Origin: Streptomyces sp. NWU339
GTDB taxonomy: Bacteria; Actinomycetota; Actinomycetes; Streptomycetales; Streptomycetaceae
DNA: 64,000 bases
Direction: 5' to 3'
Assembly (NCBI RefSeq): GCF_003143855.1
Contig: NZ_QFRK01000024.1
Span: 1 to 64,000 of the forward strand
Shown here piece by piece: positions 1 to 7,072 of this stretch. The position numbers and the translations under genes are program-made. Position 1 is the stretch's first letter. Each line of letters opens with the position of its first letter. The notes beneath the pieces were generated by a model, which had not been told where the DNA came from, did not search any database, and worked only from the letters and a program-made list of their open reading frames with translations.

Positions 1-540
1 GCCGGGTACGAACTCCTGGTGGAACGCTTCCGGTACCGCTGGACCCCGGAGCGAGGCCTGCCCGAGCGGCCCGGACGCCTGCGCTTCAGCGCCGAACCCG
101 ACGACACCGTGTTCTTCGACGCGTTGCGCCGCATCCACTCCGTCACCCTGGACGCCCACGCGCTCAGGGCCATCGCGGAGGGCGGCCTCGACCGGGCCGC
201 CCAGGAGGAACTCGACTTCTTCCACTGGTGCCCCTCCCCGCGGGAGTGGTGGCAGACCGCGCACACGCCGGAGGGCGACCTGGCCGGCATCCACATCCCG
301 GCCCACAACCCCTCCGGCCCGACCATCGGCTTCATCGGAGTCGTCCCGGAACAACGCGGTCACGGCTACGCCTACGACCTCCTCGCGGAGTGCACCCGCT
401 TCCTCGTCGAACGGGGCGCGGAGCTCATCGGCGGAGCGACCGACCGGGGCAACTTCCCCATGGCCGCGCACTTCGCCAAGGCCGGCTTCCCCGTCGTCAG
501 CGAACGCATCAACTTCCACCCGGCGCGCCAAGCGGCCTAG
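1..540 (+). CDS. GNAT family N-acetyltransferase, 5' end outside window
   Basis: The reading frame is open from the first base, so this is the C-terminal part of a longer protein; a GTG at 19 is in frame but is probably internal. The C-terminal half has the acetyl-CoA-binding pattern of GNAT enzymes: a beta strand TIGFIGV followed by VVPEQRGHGYAYDLL (the Q/RxxGxG/A loop) and a final strand region GNFPMAAHFAKAGF, which resembles the N-x-x-M-x-x-x-x-x-x-x-GF ending of the family. It probably transfers an acetyl group to a small amine; the substrate cannot be read from the sequence. It is followed on the opposite strand by a broken HAD gene. Confidence 0.8.
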   Translation, partial: AGYELLVERFRYRWTPERGLPERPGRLRFSAEPDDTVFFDALRRIHSVTLDAHALRAIAEGGLDRAAQEELDFFHWCPSPREWWQTAHTPEGDLAGIHIPAHNPSGPTIGFIGVVPEQRGHGYAYDLLAECTRFLVERGAELIGGATDRGNFPMAAHFAKAGFPVVSERINFHPARQAA

Positions 541-877
541 CGAGGAGCAGCACGCGGTGAGGGGTCCGGTCCGAGGGCGGGTCCGGATCCCTTGTCCGTG
601 GCGTGCGGGGTCTCTGCTGTGGCCGGCAACCACTCATCCCGCACGCGACTGCGGCTTCGACGTCCTCCAACCGGTCATCCACGAAGAGGCACCGGTCCAT
701 GGCGACGCCGGCCTGCTCGGCCGCGATCTCATAGACCTCCCGGTCCGGCTCGGCCGCCCCACCCGGGCGCTGCTGACGACATGGTCCGCGAGATCCACCA
801 GCCCCAGGAAGGTCAGGTCATTCTCCAACTCCAGAGTTGCGTTCGTTACTCGCAGGAGCTCCGGGTCGGCCGTGTCC
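509..877 (-). pseudogene. HAD-superfamily (subfamily IA) hydrolase fragment, truncated and frameshifted
   Basis: Two overlapping minus-strand frames each carry half of a HAD-IA C-terminus. One frame (about 877 to 760) reads LRVTNATLELENDL... LADHVVSSARVG, matching the 'SN(G/A)T...' motif II region and the NSxxVG helix. The other (about 755 to 560) reads PDREVYEIAAEQAGV then DRCLFVDDRLEDVEAA, the motif IV aspartates. Joining them needs a one-base shift near 755. The N-terminal half with the catalytic DxD is absent, because the sequence runs directly into the duplicated S37 peptidase end at 878. It is therefore a dead gene cut by the rearrangement to its right. Confidence 0.7.
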
Positions 878-1080
878 CGGCCCAGCGGGTGAGCATGGTG
901 GTGGCCTCGGTGCGGTCCGGGGTGGGGAGGTCGGCGATGGTGGTGTGGTGGTTGGCGCCGGGGACCCACAGGACGCGGGAGTCGTGGCGGCCGGGCGGGA
1001 AGGGCTCGGCGGTCGCGGGGTCCTGTGTTCCGTTGACGAACAGCAGGCGGGTGCCGCTGCGGCGAACCCAGCGGTCGATT
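878..1080 (-). repeat. Duplicate of the 3' end of the S37 peptidase gene (copy A)
   Basis: About 203 bp nearly identical to 2922-3124; by eye roughly seven mismatches and no gaps. It encodes the peptidase C-terminus including the catalytic-His region GANHHTT on the minus strand, but without the upstream 1.1 kb of the gene, and the frame goes on into unrelated residues. Copy and gene are in the same orientation, so this is a direct repeat flanking 1081-2921. It is not expected to make a functional protein. Confidence 0.9.
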
Positions 1081-1159
1081 TCAGGCAGGGCGGGGCTGGA
1101 AACGGAGCAGCGGCCACCGCGCCAGTCCCCGGCCCTGCTCACCGCTGGTCACATCTCGT

Positions 1160-1600
1160 CTACGCCTGGATCCACCGCCGCAGCGCCTCGATCGTGTCCT
1201 CCGGCGTCGTGTTGAAGCACAACCGGACCCAGGGCGCTTCCTCGGTGAGGACGTTGACCAGGCGCTCGAACAGCAGGGTGTTCTCCGGCAGCATCCGTAC
1301 GCCACCGCCGATCATCGCCAAACCGAACGTGTGCTTCTGGAGTTGCTCCCGGACGATCGCCGCGGCGCGGTCCGGCGAGGCGTCGATCAGGCACGGAACA
1401 GCATCGAACCCTGCTTCGCGCAGCGCCGCGTTGGCCGCCTCGATCCGGGTGGTGAGTGCCGCCTCGTCGACACCGTCGGGCATCCGGCTGTAGTCGAGCG
1501 CACTCGGATGCAGACCGATGGACAGTACCTTCGTGTCACTCGGTAGCGGAGTCGAGGTCGTCGGTCGGCCCATCGGCAGTGCCCTCTCTGTTCGCGTCAC
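1160..1600 (-). CDS. Conserved hypothetical protein, about 146 aa
   Basis: A small soluble protein of a kind I have seen in many Streptomyces genomes, with no domain I can name. It has an N-terminal strand KVLSIGLHPSALDYS, a helix-rich middle and a C-terminal segment TTPEDTIEALRRWIQ. The pattern of an early glycine-containing strand, alternating helices and a central LAMIGGGVRM strand suggests a small Rossmann-like alpha/beta fold, perhaps sensing or binding a small molecule. Two starts are possible: GTG at 1600 behind AGGAAA, or ATG at 1573 behind GAGAGGG. It lies inside the DNA bounded by the duplicated peptidase ends. Confidence 0.65.
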   Translation of the reverse strand: MTRTERALPMGRPTTSTPLPSDTKVLSIGLHPSALDYSRMPDGVDEAALTTRIEAANAALREAGFDAVPCLIDASPDRAAAIVREQLQKHTFGLAMIGGGVRMLPENTLLFERLVNVLTEEAPWVRLCFNTTPEDTIEALRRWIQA

Positions 1601-1897
1601 GGTGATTTTCCTGTTGTATCAAGAGAGTTGGGCAGTGGGCCCGCTCGGTTCGAGATCGACAGATGATCTCGGCCGGGTGCCCCGGCGCTTCGGCGCCCAC
1701 GGCCCGCTGAGATGCGGACGGCTTCTGAGTGCAGCTCAGGTCCACATACCTTGACAATTGCTCCGCCGTGACTGGCGAAAAACGGGTGCAGCCGCTCGCT
1801 CGGCCTCGGGATCATGCGGAAATGGTCCACTGACTCGAGCCTCTGGTCATTTCGATTCGGGGTTCGACCTTCTTCGGGGGCATGAGACTGTCTGGCT
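1601..1897. other. Intergenic region between divergent small genes
   Basis: About 300 bp between the divergent 1600 and 1898 genes. I see no conserved ORF. A TTGACA at about 1751-1756 could be a -35 element reading rightwards towards the HEAT-like gene, but no convincing -10 follows at standard spacing. Base composition is lower in GC than in the neighbouring genes, as expected for a divergent promoter region. Confidence 0.35.
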
Positions 1898-2299
1898 GTG
1901 CCGGAAATGATGAGTGGGTTGGCGGCGACCTTGGCCGAGGCTTCTTCTCCTTCGTGGTCGCAGCGGGTTCGTGCCGGGCGTGACCTTGCTTCCTTCGCTG
2001 ATGTCTCCGAGGCTGCGGAAGTATTGGTGGGGCTGCTGCTGGACGTCGAGGACACGGCGGTGACCCGGCAGACGGCGGAGGCCTTGACCCGGGTGGGAAC
2101 GGTGGCGGCCATAAGGCTCATCGTTCTTGCGGCTGCCGAGGCCGACGACAACCAGGCCAATTGGCTGCAGACCGGGGTGGAGGACGCGCTCGTGGGACCG
2201 GAGGGTGGGGCGGACCCTCCAGCCCGGATACACGGGCTCCTCCGAGCGCTCGGGATGACTGAGCTCCTCTGTGACAGAGGGCCTGGCACTCCGGACTGA
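1898..2299 (+). CDS. Small HEAT/ARM-repeat-like protein, 133 aa
   Basis: An all-helical protein whose residues 20-110 form paired helices with regularly spaced Leu/Ala/Val, for example RVRAGRDLASFADVSEAAEVLVGLLLD followed by VTRQTAEALTRVGTVAAIRLIVLAA. This is the look of two to three HEAT repeats, which usually mediate protein-protein contacts; a partner is not evident. The start is an ATG shortly after a divergent promoter region. It is one of the genes between the two copies of the S37 3' end and may have been acquired with that segment. Confidence 0.65.
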   Translation: MPEMMSGLAATLAEASSPSWSQRVRAGRDLASFADVSEAAEVLVGLLLDVEDTAVTRQTAEALTRVGTVAAIRLIVLAAAEADDNQANWLQTGVEDALVGPEGGADPPARIHGLLRALGMTELLCDRGPGTPD

Positions 2300-2345
2300 G
2301 GATGCTCCACCGGGTGGTCGGTGGATTCCAGGGCGCCGTTCCCGA

Positions 2346-2783
2346 TCAGGTGGAAGAGGAGAGCTGTTCGCGCACCCATGCCGGATCGGGGTTGGTGTGC
2401 GGGCGGCCTGCCACGATGACGGTCGGTACGGTCTCGTTGCCGTCGTTGGCCTCCCGCACCGCCGCCGCTCCGGCCGGATCGCGCCAGATGTCGACCCAGT
2501 GCAGGCGACGGGCGCTGCGGCCCAAGCGGATGCGCAGGCGCAGACAGTACGTGCAGCCCGGCCGCCAGAAGACGATCGGCCGGCCGTCGGTCGCGCTGCG
2601 CCGTTGTGCCTCCATCGTGCTGGTCGACCTCGGGAAGATCAGGGGCGAGTTCAGGCACGCGAACAGTGCGAACAGCAGCAGGAGTGCTGCGGCTGTGCCG
2701 GGGCTCCCTTTGAAGATCAGCCCAGTTGCAAGCGCTGAGCCGCAGAGCACGAGCAGCATCGGCAGAATCCAAGCACGCGTCAT
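2346..2783 (-). CDS. Membrane-anchored glutaredoxin/mycoredoxin-like protein
   Basis: Residues 1-50 form two hydrophobic segments (WILPMLLVLCGSALATGLIF and GTAAALLLLFALFACL), followed by a glutaredoxin domain with the redox motif WRPGCTYC at about 73-80 and the conserved cis-Pro strand TVPTVIVAG. Its end, NPDPAWVREQL, is typical of actinobacterial mycoredoxin relatives. Such enzymes reduce mixed disulfides with mycothiol; the anchor suggests action at the cytoplasmic membrane face. The predicted start ATG at 2783 lacks a clear ribosome binding site. It sits in the segment between the S37 repeats; a thiol reductase near an arsenic operon is suggestive but not proof of a link. Confidence 0.75.
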   Translation of the reverse strand: MTRAWILPMLLVLCGSALATGLIFKGSPGTAAALLLLFALFACLNSPLIFPRSTSTMEAQRRSATDGRPIVFWRPGCTYCLRLRIRLGRSARRLHWVDIWRDPAGAAAVREANDGNETVPTVIVAGRPHTNPDPAWVREQLSSST

Positions 2784-2901
2784 GAGGAGGCAGGCTATCG
2801 ACGAGGGGACGGACTGTTCGAGTCGGCCGAGTGGGCAGCCGGGCTCCACGGCCGCGGGGCGACTCCCGTGGCTGTGGAGCCCGTGTGTCGCAAGGTGCCC
2901 G

Positions 2902-4254
2902 TCAGCCCTTTCGGGAACGGCCGGCCCAGCGGGTGAGCATGGCGGTCGCCTCGGTGCGGTCCGGGGTGGGGAGGTCGGCGATGGTGGTGTGGTGGTTGGC
3001 GCCGGGGACCCACAGGACGCGGGAGTCGTGGCGGCCGGGCGGGAAGGACTCGGCGGTCGAGGGGTCCTGCGTGCCGTTGACGAACAGCAGGCGGGTGCCG
3101 CTGCGGCGGACCCAGCGGTCGATGTCCGGCATCGCGCCCGGGTCGAAGCGCACGGGGATGTCGCGGGGGACGAAGGAGCGCGGTTCGATGGCGCCCGGGT
3201 GGCGCAGCAGGTCGGCCAGGTGGGCGGTGGGGACGTCGAGATACCCCATCTCGGTGGCGAGCTGGTACCAGTACGGGATGTAGGCGCGGGCGACCGTGTC
3301 GGCGTAGAGGGCCAGGCCCGCCGTGTCGTCCAGCCAGGTGTACAGCTGGTCGGTGGTGGCATCCGGGCCGGGGACGGCGGCGAGGTCCGCAGCGCTGCCG
3401 CCGTTCTGCCAGAACATGAAGGGGGCGCGCAGGACGGCGATCTCGAACGCCTTGTCTGCGCTGCCGACGATGCGGAAGGTGTCCCCGGCGGCGGTCGTCG
3501 CGGCCTCGTAGCGGGCGACCAGTTCCGCGCGGTGCAGCAGGAGCCGGCGCTGGACGGACTTGAGCGCCTCGCGGTCGGCGGCCGTGCCCACGGTCTCCAG
3601 GAAGCGGAGGTAGGCGGAGTCGTCGCGGTCGTCGACGTTGTTCGGGGCCGCGTAGGCCACGGTGCCGTCCACGTCGTGGGGGTGGAAGCGGCGGTGGTAC
3701 ACGCTCGCCATGCCGCCCTTGCTGCCGCCGGTGGAGATCCACTCACCTCGGTAGAGCCGGCGGAAGGTGCGGACGACGCGGTGGTGGTCGTCGGCGGCCT
3801 GCCGGATGGTCAGGTGGGAGTAGTCGTGGGCGCTGGGGCGTGAGGTGCCGAAGTAGCGGTGCTCGACCTGGAGTTGGTTGCCGCCCAGGAGGACGGTCGG
3901 TTCGGTGAGCCGGGAGATGAGCGCGGCTTCGTACCCGGTCGTGAACAGGACGGTGGGGCGAGCGGCGGACGTGTGGAGCAGGGTGAGGCGCTGCTCGAAC
4001 GTGCCGGCCGAGGGGTCGGTGTGGTCGACCGGCTGGCGCAGTCCGAGCACGAAGAAGCGGTATCCCGGTCCGGCGTCCGGCCGTTCCTCCACGATCCGCA
4101 CACCCGGCAGGGAGCCCAGGCGCCGCACGATGTCGTCGTCGGCGGGTGCGGGAGGCGTCCCGGTCAGGGCGTGGGCCGGGGCGGACGCCGTCGCGACGAG
4201 ACCGGCGGCCGAGGCGGTCGAGAGGAGCAGGCGTCGTCTCGTCCAGAGGCGCAT
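2902..4254 (-). CDS. Secreted S37-family (PS-10 type) tripeptidyl aminopeptidase
   Basis: A 450-residue exported serine peptidase. I place the start at ATG 4254 because AAGGGAAGGA precedes it and the first residues are a twin-arginine-like signal, MRLWTRRRLLLSTASAAGLV, ending near AHA. The nucleophile lies in ISTGGSKGGMASVYH, the GGSKGG form used by Streptomyces S37 peptidases (S28 has GGSYGG); the catalytic His is probably in GANHHTTIAD near the C-terminus. It would release tripeptides from extracellular proteins. Its last 200 bp are duplicated at 878-1080. The divergent side (4255-4365) holds its promoter region. Confidence 0.88.
   Translation of the reverse strand: MRLWTRRRLLLSTASAAGLVATASAPAHALTGTPPAPADDDIVRRLGSLPGVRIVEERPDAGPGYRFFVLGLRQPVDHTDPSAGTFEQRLTLLHTSAARPTVLFTTGYEAALISRLTEPTVLLGGNQLQVEHRYFGTSRPSAHDYSHLTIRQAADDHHRVVRTFRRLYRGEWISTGGSKGGMASVYHRRFHPHDVDGTVAYAAPNNVDDRDDSAYLRFLETVGTAADREALKSVQRRLLLHRAELVARYEAATTAAGDTFRIVGSADKAFEIAVLRAPFMFWQNGGSAADLAAVPGPDATTDQLYTWLDDTAGLALYADTVARAYIPYWYQLATEMGYLDVPTAHLADLLRHPGAIEPRSFVPRDIPVRFDPGAMPDIDRWVRRSGTRLLFVNGTQDPSTAESFPPGRHDSRVLWVPGANHHTTIADLPTPDRTEATAMLTRWAGRSRKG
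2922..3124 (-). repeat. 3' end of S37 peptidase gene, intact-gene copy (copy B)
   Basis: Partner of the direct repeat at 878-1080. Similarity starts about 20 bp inside the stop end of the gene (CGGCCCAGCGGGTGAGCAT) and stops near the codons for the ALP/GAM-PDIDRW segment. Similarity ends abruptly on both sides, so this is a duplicated block and not two diverged whole genes. Confidence 0.9.
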
Positions 4255-4365
4255 CGGGTGTCCTTCCCTTTGACGTCGGATGCCTCCAGTACATCCGCCG
4301 GATGTCGCGGGAAGATCCCCCGCGCGGGGGGGCCGCCTCCCCCGCAGGGGGGAGATGGCGGCGCA

Positions 4366-4554
4366 GGCTGTTGTTCTGGCTGTCCGCCGGTCAGGCGCCG
4401 TGGCACTCCCCGTACGGGGTACGGGCGGTCCGCGCCGCACCGGCAGGTGGCTGACTGCTGCGGAGGCCAGGGCACGGCCCGCCCCCGTGCTGCCAGGGTG
4501 GTCGCGTACTGGGGGAGGAGGTCGGTGTCGTCCGGGGGGCCTCGGAGACGGAAG
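4366..4554 (-). repeat. Duplicate of the 3' end of the SEC-C protein gene (copy A)
   Basis: About 189 bp resembling 10280-10470 at roughly 90% by eye. It encodes DTDLLPQYATTLAARGRAV and a damaged SEC-C motif (CRCGADRPY followed by a frameshift caused by a small insertion near 4420), and extends about 25 bp past the position of the parent gene's stop codon. Orientation is the same as the intact gene, which makes it a direct repeat bounding 4555-10279. It is a non-functional displaced gene end, sitting just upstream of the S37 peptidase. Confidence 0.88.
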
Positions 4555-4557
4555 CCG

Positions 4558-4737
4558 TCACGCGTCGGTTCGGTGGAGCTCCCGGCCTCGCTGGGGCCCG
4601 GACGGCGTCGAGGCACTGAGCGCGGTTGTCGAACCGTGCTGTGTCGTCAGCCCTCTTGAGGCGGAGGTCGCCAGGACCTGTTCGGCGTGCTCGGACCGTA
4701 TCGGCGCGATGTGCACGCCGGTCGCGGTGGCCCTCAC
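4558..4737 (-). pseudogene. N-terminal stub of a GNAT acetyltransferase in the ars operon
   Basis: A GTG at 4737 overlaps the arsC stop (GTGA). The first 23 codons read VRATATGVHIAPIRSEHAEQ-VLA, which resembles the start of phosphinothricin/arsinothricin-type N-acetyltransferases that often end ars operons. After that the frame loses all family likeness and stops at 4558, a few bases from the edge of the SEC-C duplicate. I read it as an acetyltransferase truncated at the insertion boundary. The assignment rests on a short stretch. Confidence 0.45.
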
Positions 4738-5150
4738 GCCGTCTCGATGCCGAGTTCGGCGAGCAGGCCGCGGATGCGCCGCTCGATCTCGTCGCGGATC
4801 GGCCGGACCGCCCCGACGCCCTGCCCGGCCGGATCGTCCAACTGCCAGTCCAGGTACCGCTTGCCGGGGAAGTACGGGCAGGCGTCGCCGCAGCCCATGG
4901 TGATCACCACGTCCGAGGACCGCACCGCCGCCACGGTGAGGACCTTGGGACTCTCGGCCGAGATGTCGATGCCGACCTCGTTCATGGCCTCCACCACGGC
5001 CGGGTTGACGGCGTCGGCGGGGGCGGATCCGGCCGAGCGGACCTGGACCCGGTCGCCGCCGAGGTGGGTGAGGAAGGCGGCGGCCATCTGGGAGCGGCCG
5101 GCGTTGTGCACGCAGACGAACAGCACGGAGGGGACGGCGGGGGTGTTCAT
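4734..5150 (-). CDS. arsC: Arsenate reductase ArsC, low-molecular-weight phosphatase fold
   Basis: A 138-residue protein with the phosphotyrosine-phosphatase P-loop VCVHNAGRSQMA (Cys13 and Arg19), the ITMGCGDACP segment carrying two further cysteines, and the DWQLDDP loop with the general-acid aspartate. It reduces arsenate to arsenite in the cytosol; in actinobacteria the electrons come from thioredoxin or mycothiol/mycoredoxin. Its ATG overlaps the stop of the aquaporin gene (ATGA), so arsR, aqpS and arsC are translationally coupled. No ArsB or Acr3 pump follows; the operon ends in a truncated acetyltransferase. Confidence 0.92.
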   Translation of the reverse strand: MNTPAVPSVLFVCVHNAGRSQMAAAFLTHLGGDRVQVRSAGSAPADAVNPAVVEAMNEVGIDISAESPKVLTVAAVRSSDVVITMGCGDACPYFPGKRYLDWQLDDPAGQGVGAVRPIRDEIERRIRGLLAELGIETA

Positions 5151-5923
5151 CGGGTCAGGGCGCTTTCTTCGGCGGAACGGGCGGGGGCTGCGGGCTGCTG
5201 CCCGTCGTGGGGGACGACGACCTCGTCCTCGCTCCCGGAGGCCGGGCGGCCGAAGCAGGCGGTGACCAGGCCGAGGCCGACCGCGGCGCCGACCAGTTGG
5301 GCGGCGAGGAAGGGTGCCACGGAGGTGGGGGCGATGCCGGCGAAGGTGTCGGTGAACGCGCGGCCGATGGTCACCGCCGGGTTGGCGAAGCTGGTGGAGG
5401 AGGTGAACCAGTACGCCGCCCCGATGTAGGAGGCGACCAGCAGCGGCGCCAGGTGCGCGCGGCCCGCGCGGGCCAGGCCGAAGACGATCCAGACCAGCCC
5501 GGCGGTGGCCACGACCTCGCCCAGCCACAGGTGGCCGGCGAACCGGTCGTGGGTGGAGAAGTGCGCCAGCGGCTTTCCGAACACGGCGTCGGCCAGTACC
5601 GCGCCGCCGATCGCCCCGGCGATCTGGGCGGGCACGTACCCCGCGAGGTCGCGCAGGGTGGGGGCGTCGCCGGTGCGGCGGCCGGTGAACCAGGCGGCGA
5701 GGGTGACCGCCGGGTTGAAGTGCGCCCCGGAGACGGGGCCGAGCAGGGCGATCAGCACGCCGAGGCCGAAGACGGTGGCCAGGGAGTTGGCCAGCAGCTG
5801 CACCCCGACGTCGCGGGTCAGTTCGGTGGCCTGGATGCCGGAGCCGACCACCACCGCGACCAGCCCGGCCGTGCCGAGTCCCTCGACGACCGCCCGCCTC
5901 GCCAGCGGCGCCGGCCCGCTCAC
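5147..5923 (-). CDS. aqpS: MIP-family channel (AqpS-like aquaglyceroporin) of the ars operon
   Basis: 258 residues with six hydrophobic segments and the two half-helix motifs of aquaporins, HFNPAVT and FANPAVT. I start it at GTG 5923 because this overlaps the arsR stop (GTGA) and places the first membrane segment immediately after. In operons of this arrangement an AqpS channel takes the place of an arsenite pump: arsenite made by ArsC, or methylated arsenicals, leave the cell passively. The C-terminal tail GSEDEVVVPHDGQQ is cytoplasmic and variable. Confidence 0.88.
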   Translation of the reverse strand: MSGPAPLARRAVVEGLGTAGLVAVVVGSGIQATELTRDVGVQLLANSLATVFGLGVLIALLGPVSGAHFNPAVTLAAWFTGRRTGDAPTLRDLAGYVPAQIAGAIGGAVLADAVFGKPLAHFSTHDRFAGHLWLGEVVATAGLVWIVFGLARAGRAHLAPLLVASYIGAAYWFTSSTSFANPAVTIGRAFTDTFAGIAPTSVAPFLAAQLVGAAVGLGLVTACFGRPASGSEDEVVVPHDGQQPAAPARSAEESALTR

Positions 5924-6300
5924 GCGGGGGCCTGCGCGGGCACGGCAGGGGTCTGGAGCAGGGCGGACAGCTTCGCCAGGGCCTCGGGCAGCACCCAGTA
6001 GTACACCCAGGTGCCGCGCCGCTCGGAGCCGACCAGTCCGGCCTCCCGCAGCACCTTCAGGTGGTGGGAGATGGTCGGCTGGGAGACGTCGAACGGGCCG
6101 ATGAGGTCGCACACGCACGCCTCGCCGCCCTCATGGGAGGCGATCAACGACAGCAGCCGCAGCCGGATCGGATCCGACAGCGCCTTGAACATCCGCGACA
6201 GCTCGACCGCGTCCTGTTCGCCCAGCGGCTCGCGGACCATCGGCGCACAGCACGCCGCGTCATCCTGTCCGAGCACCGGAAGACCTGCTTGTTTCGACAT
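5920..6300 (-). CDS. arsR: ArsR/SmtB-family arsenic-responsive repressor
   Basis: 126 residues with a winged helix-turn-helix (FKALSDPIRLRLLSLI ... VSQPTISHHLKVLREAGLV ... GTWVYYWV). Candidate As(III) ligands are CVCDL just before the recognition helix and a Cys pair near the N-terminus (DDAACCAPM), the pattern of three-coordinate thiolate sites in actinobacterial ArsR proteins. It should repress its own operon and divergent arsI until As(III) binds. It is the first gene of arsR-aqpS-arsC. Confidence 0.93.
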   Translation of the reverse strand: MSKQAGLPVLGQDDAACCAPMVREPLGEQDAVELSRMFKALSDPIRLRLLSLIASHEGGEACVCDLIGPFDVSQPTISHHLKVLREAGLVGSERRGTWVYYWVLPEALAKLSALLQTPAVPAQAPA

Positions 6301-6346
6301 TCCTCTATGTTGACAGTCATCTAATCGGGTGGCAACCTCGACTGTA

Positions 6347-6360
6347 TCGACAGGCGTCGA
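6347..6360. promoter_or_regulatory. Probable ArsR operator between arsR and arsI
   Basis: A perfect inverted repeat TCGAC-AGGC-GTCGA in the 89-bp divergent region, 30 bp before the arsI start. A related half-site, GTTGACAGTCATCT, lies nearer arsR at about 6308-6321. Size and position fit an ArsR-family dimer site acting on both promoters. Confidence 0.55.
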
Positions 6361-6389
6361 AACAAGCTGTTTCCGGATGGGAGATCGTC

Positions 6390-6893
6390 ATGTCCCGCGT
6401 TCAGCTCGCCCTGCGCGTCGCCGACCTCGAAGCCTCGATCGTCTTCTACGCCAAGCTCTTGGGCGCCGAGCCCGCCAAGCGCCGTGAGGGCTACGCCAAC
6501 TTCGCCCTCGCCGAGCCGCCGCTCAAGCTGGTCCTCATCGAGGGCGAGGCGGGTGAGGACACCCGCCTGGACCACCTCGGCGTCGAGGTCGCCTCCACCG
6601 AGGAGGTCACCGCAGCCGCCACCCGGCTCGAGGAGGCGGGCCTGGCGACCTTCGAGGAGAACGACACCTCCTGCTGCTACGCCCTGCAGGACAAGGTGTG
6701 GGTCACCGGCCCCGGCCGGGAACCGTGGGAGGTCTACACGGTCAAGGCCGACGCCGACACCCTCGGCAGGAGCGCCCGGACGACCCCGACGCCCGAAGCC
6801 TGCTGCGGTGCCACCGACGAGCAGGCCGTCGACCCGGCCCGGGCCGAGGCAACCGCCGGCTGCTCCTGCGGCTCGGCGCGTAGCCGCGCGTGA
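6390..6893 (+). CDS. arsI: ArsI/CadI-type vicinal-oxygen-chelate protein (C-As lyase)
   Basis: 167 residues of the glyoxalase/dioxygenase (VOC) superfamily: RVQLALRVADLEASIVFYAKLLG at the N-terminus, a DHLGVEV strand with the metal-ligand His, and the diagnostic NDTSCCYALQDKVWVTGPG with the vicinal Cys pair that holds trivalent organoarsenicals, then PWEVYTVKAD. ArsI cleaves the carbon-arsenic bond of methylarsenite with Fe(II) and O2. The C-terminal 40 residues are rich in cysteine (EACCGA, GCSCGS) as in CadI relatives and could bind metal. It is divergent from arsR. Confidence 0.88.
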   Translation: MSRVQLALRVADLEASIVFYAKLLGAEPAKRREGYANFALAEPPLKLVLIEGEAGEDTRLDHLGVEVASTEEVTAAATRLEEAGLATFEENDTSCCYALQDKVWVTGPGREPWEVYTVKADADTLGRSARTTPTPEACCGATDEQAVDPARAEATAGCSCGSARSRA

Positions 6894-6954
6894 CCCGGTC
6901 GTGCGGAGGGGAGGGCACGGCGTACGGCTGAGCGGGCGGCGGTGGCGCCGGGAA

Positions 6955-6996
6955 ACCGATGACCCCGCCCCCGGGGGAAAGGGCGAGGTCATCGGT
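6955..6996. terminator. Strong hairpin after arsI
   Basis: ACCGATGACCCCGCCC at 6955-6970 pairs with GGGCGAGGTCATCGGT at 6981-6996 with a single mismatch and a 10-nt loop. It lies between the 3' ends of arsI and the convergent SnoaL-like gene and could stop transcription from both sides. Confidence 0.75.
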
Positions 6997-7072
6997 GCTC
7001 ATGGTGGTGCGGGTCCCCGCACGGGGCCCGTCCCGCGGGCGGCGGGGCCGTGGCCGGGCACGGAACCAGGGG

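Noticed and set aside
2346..3746. A 466-codon minus frame joining peptidase antiframe to the glutaredoxin
   Set aside because: Only the last 145 codons (from 2783) look like a protein; the upstream part is an out-of-frame reading of the S37 gene.
4146..4659. Plus-strand frames over the peptidase leader and SEC-C fragment
   Set aside because: They are antisense to recognised sequence and rich in Arg/Gly noise.
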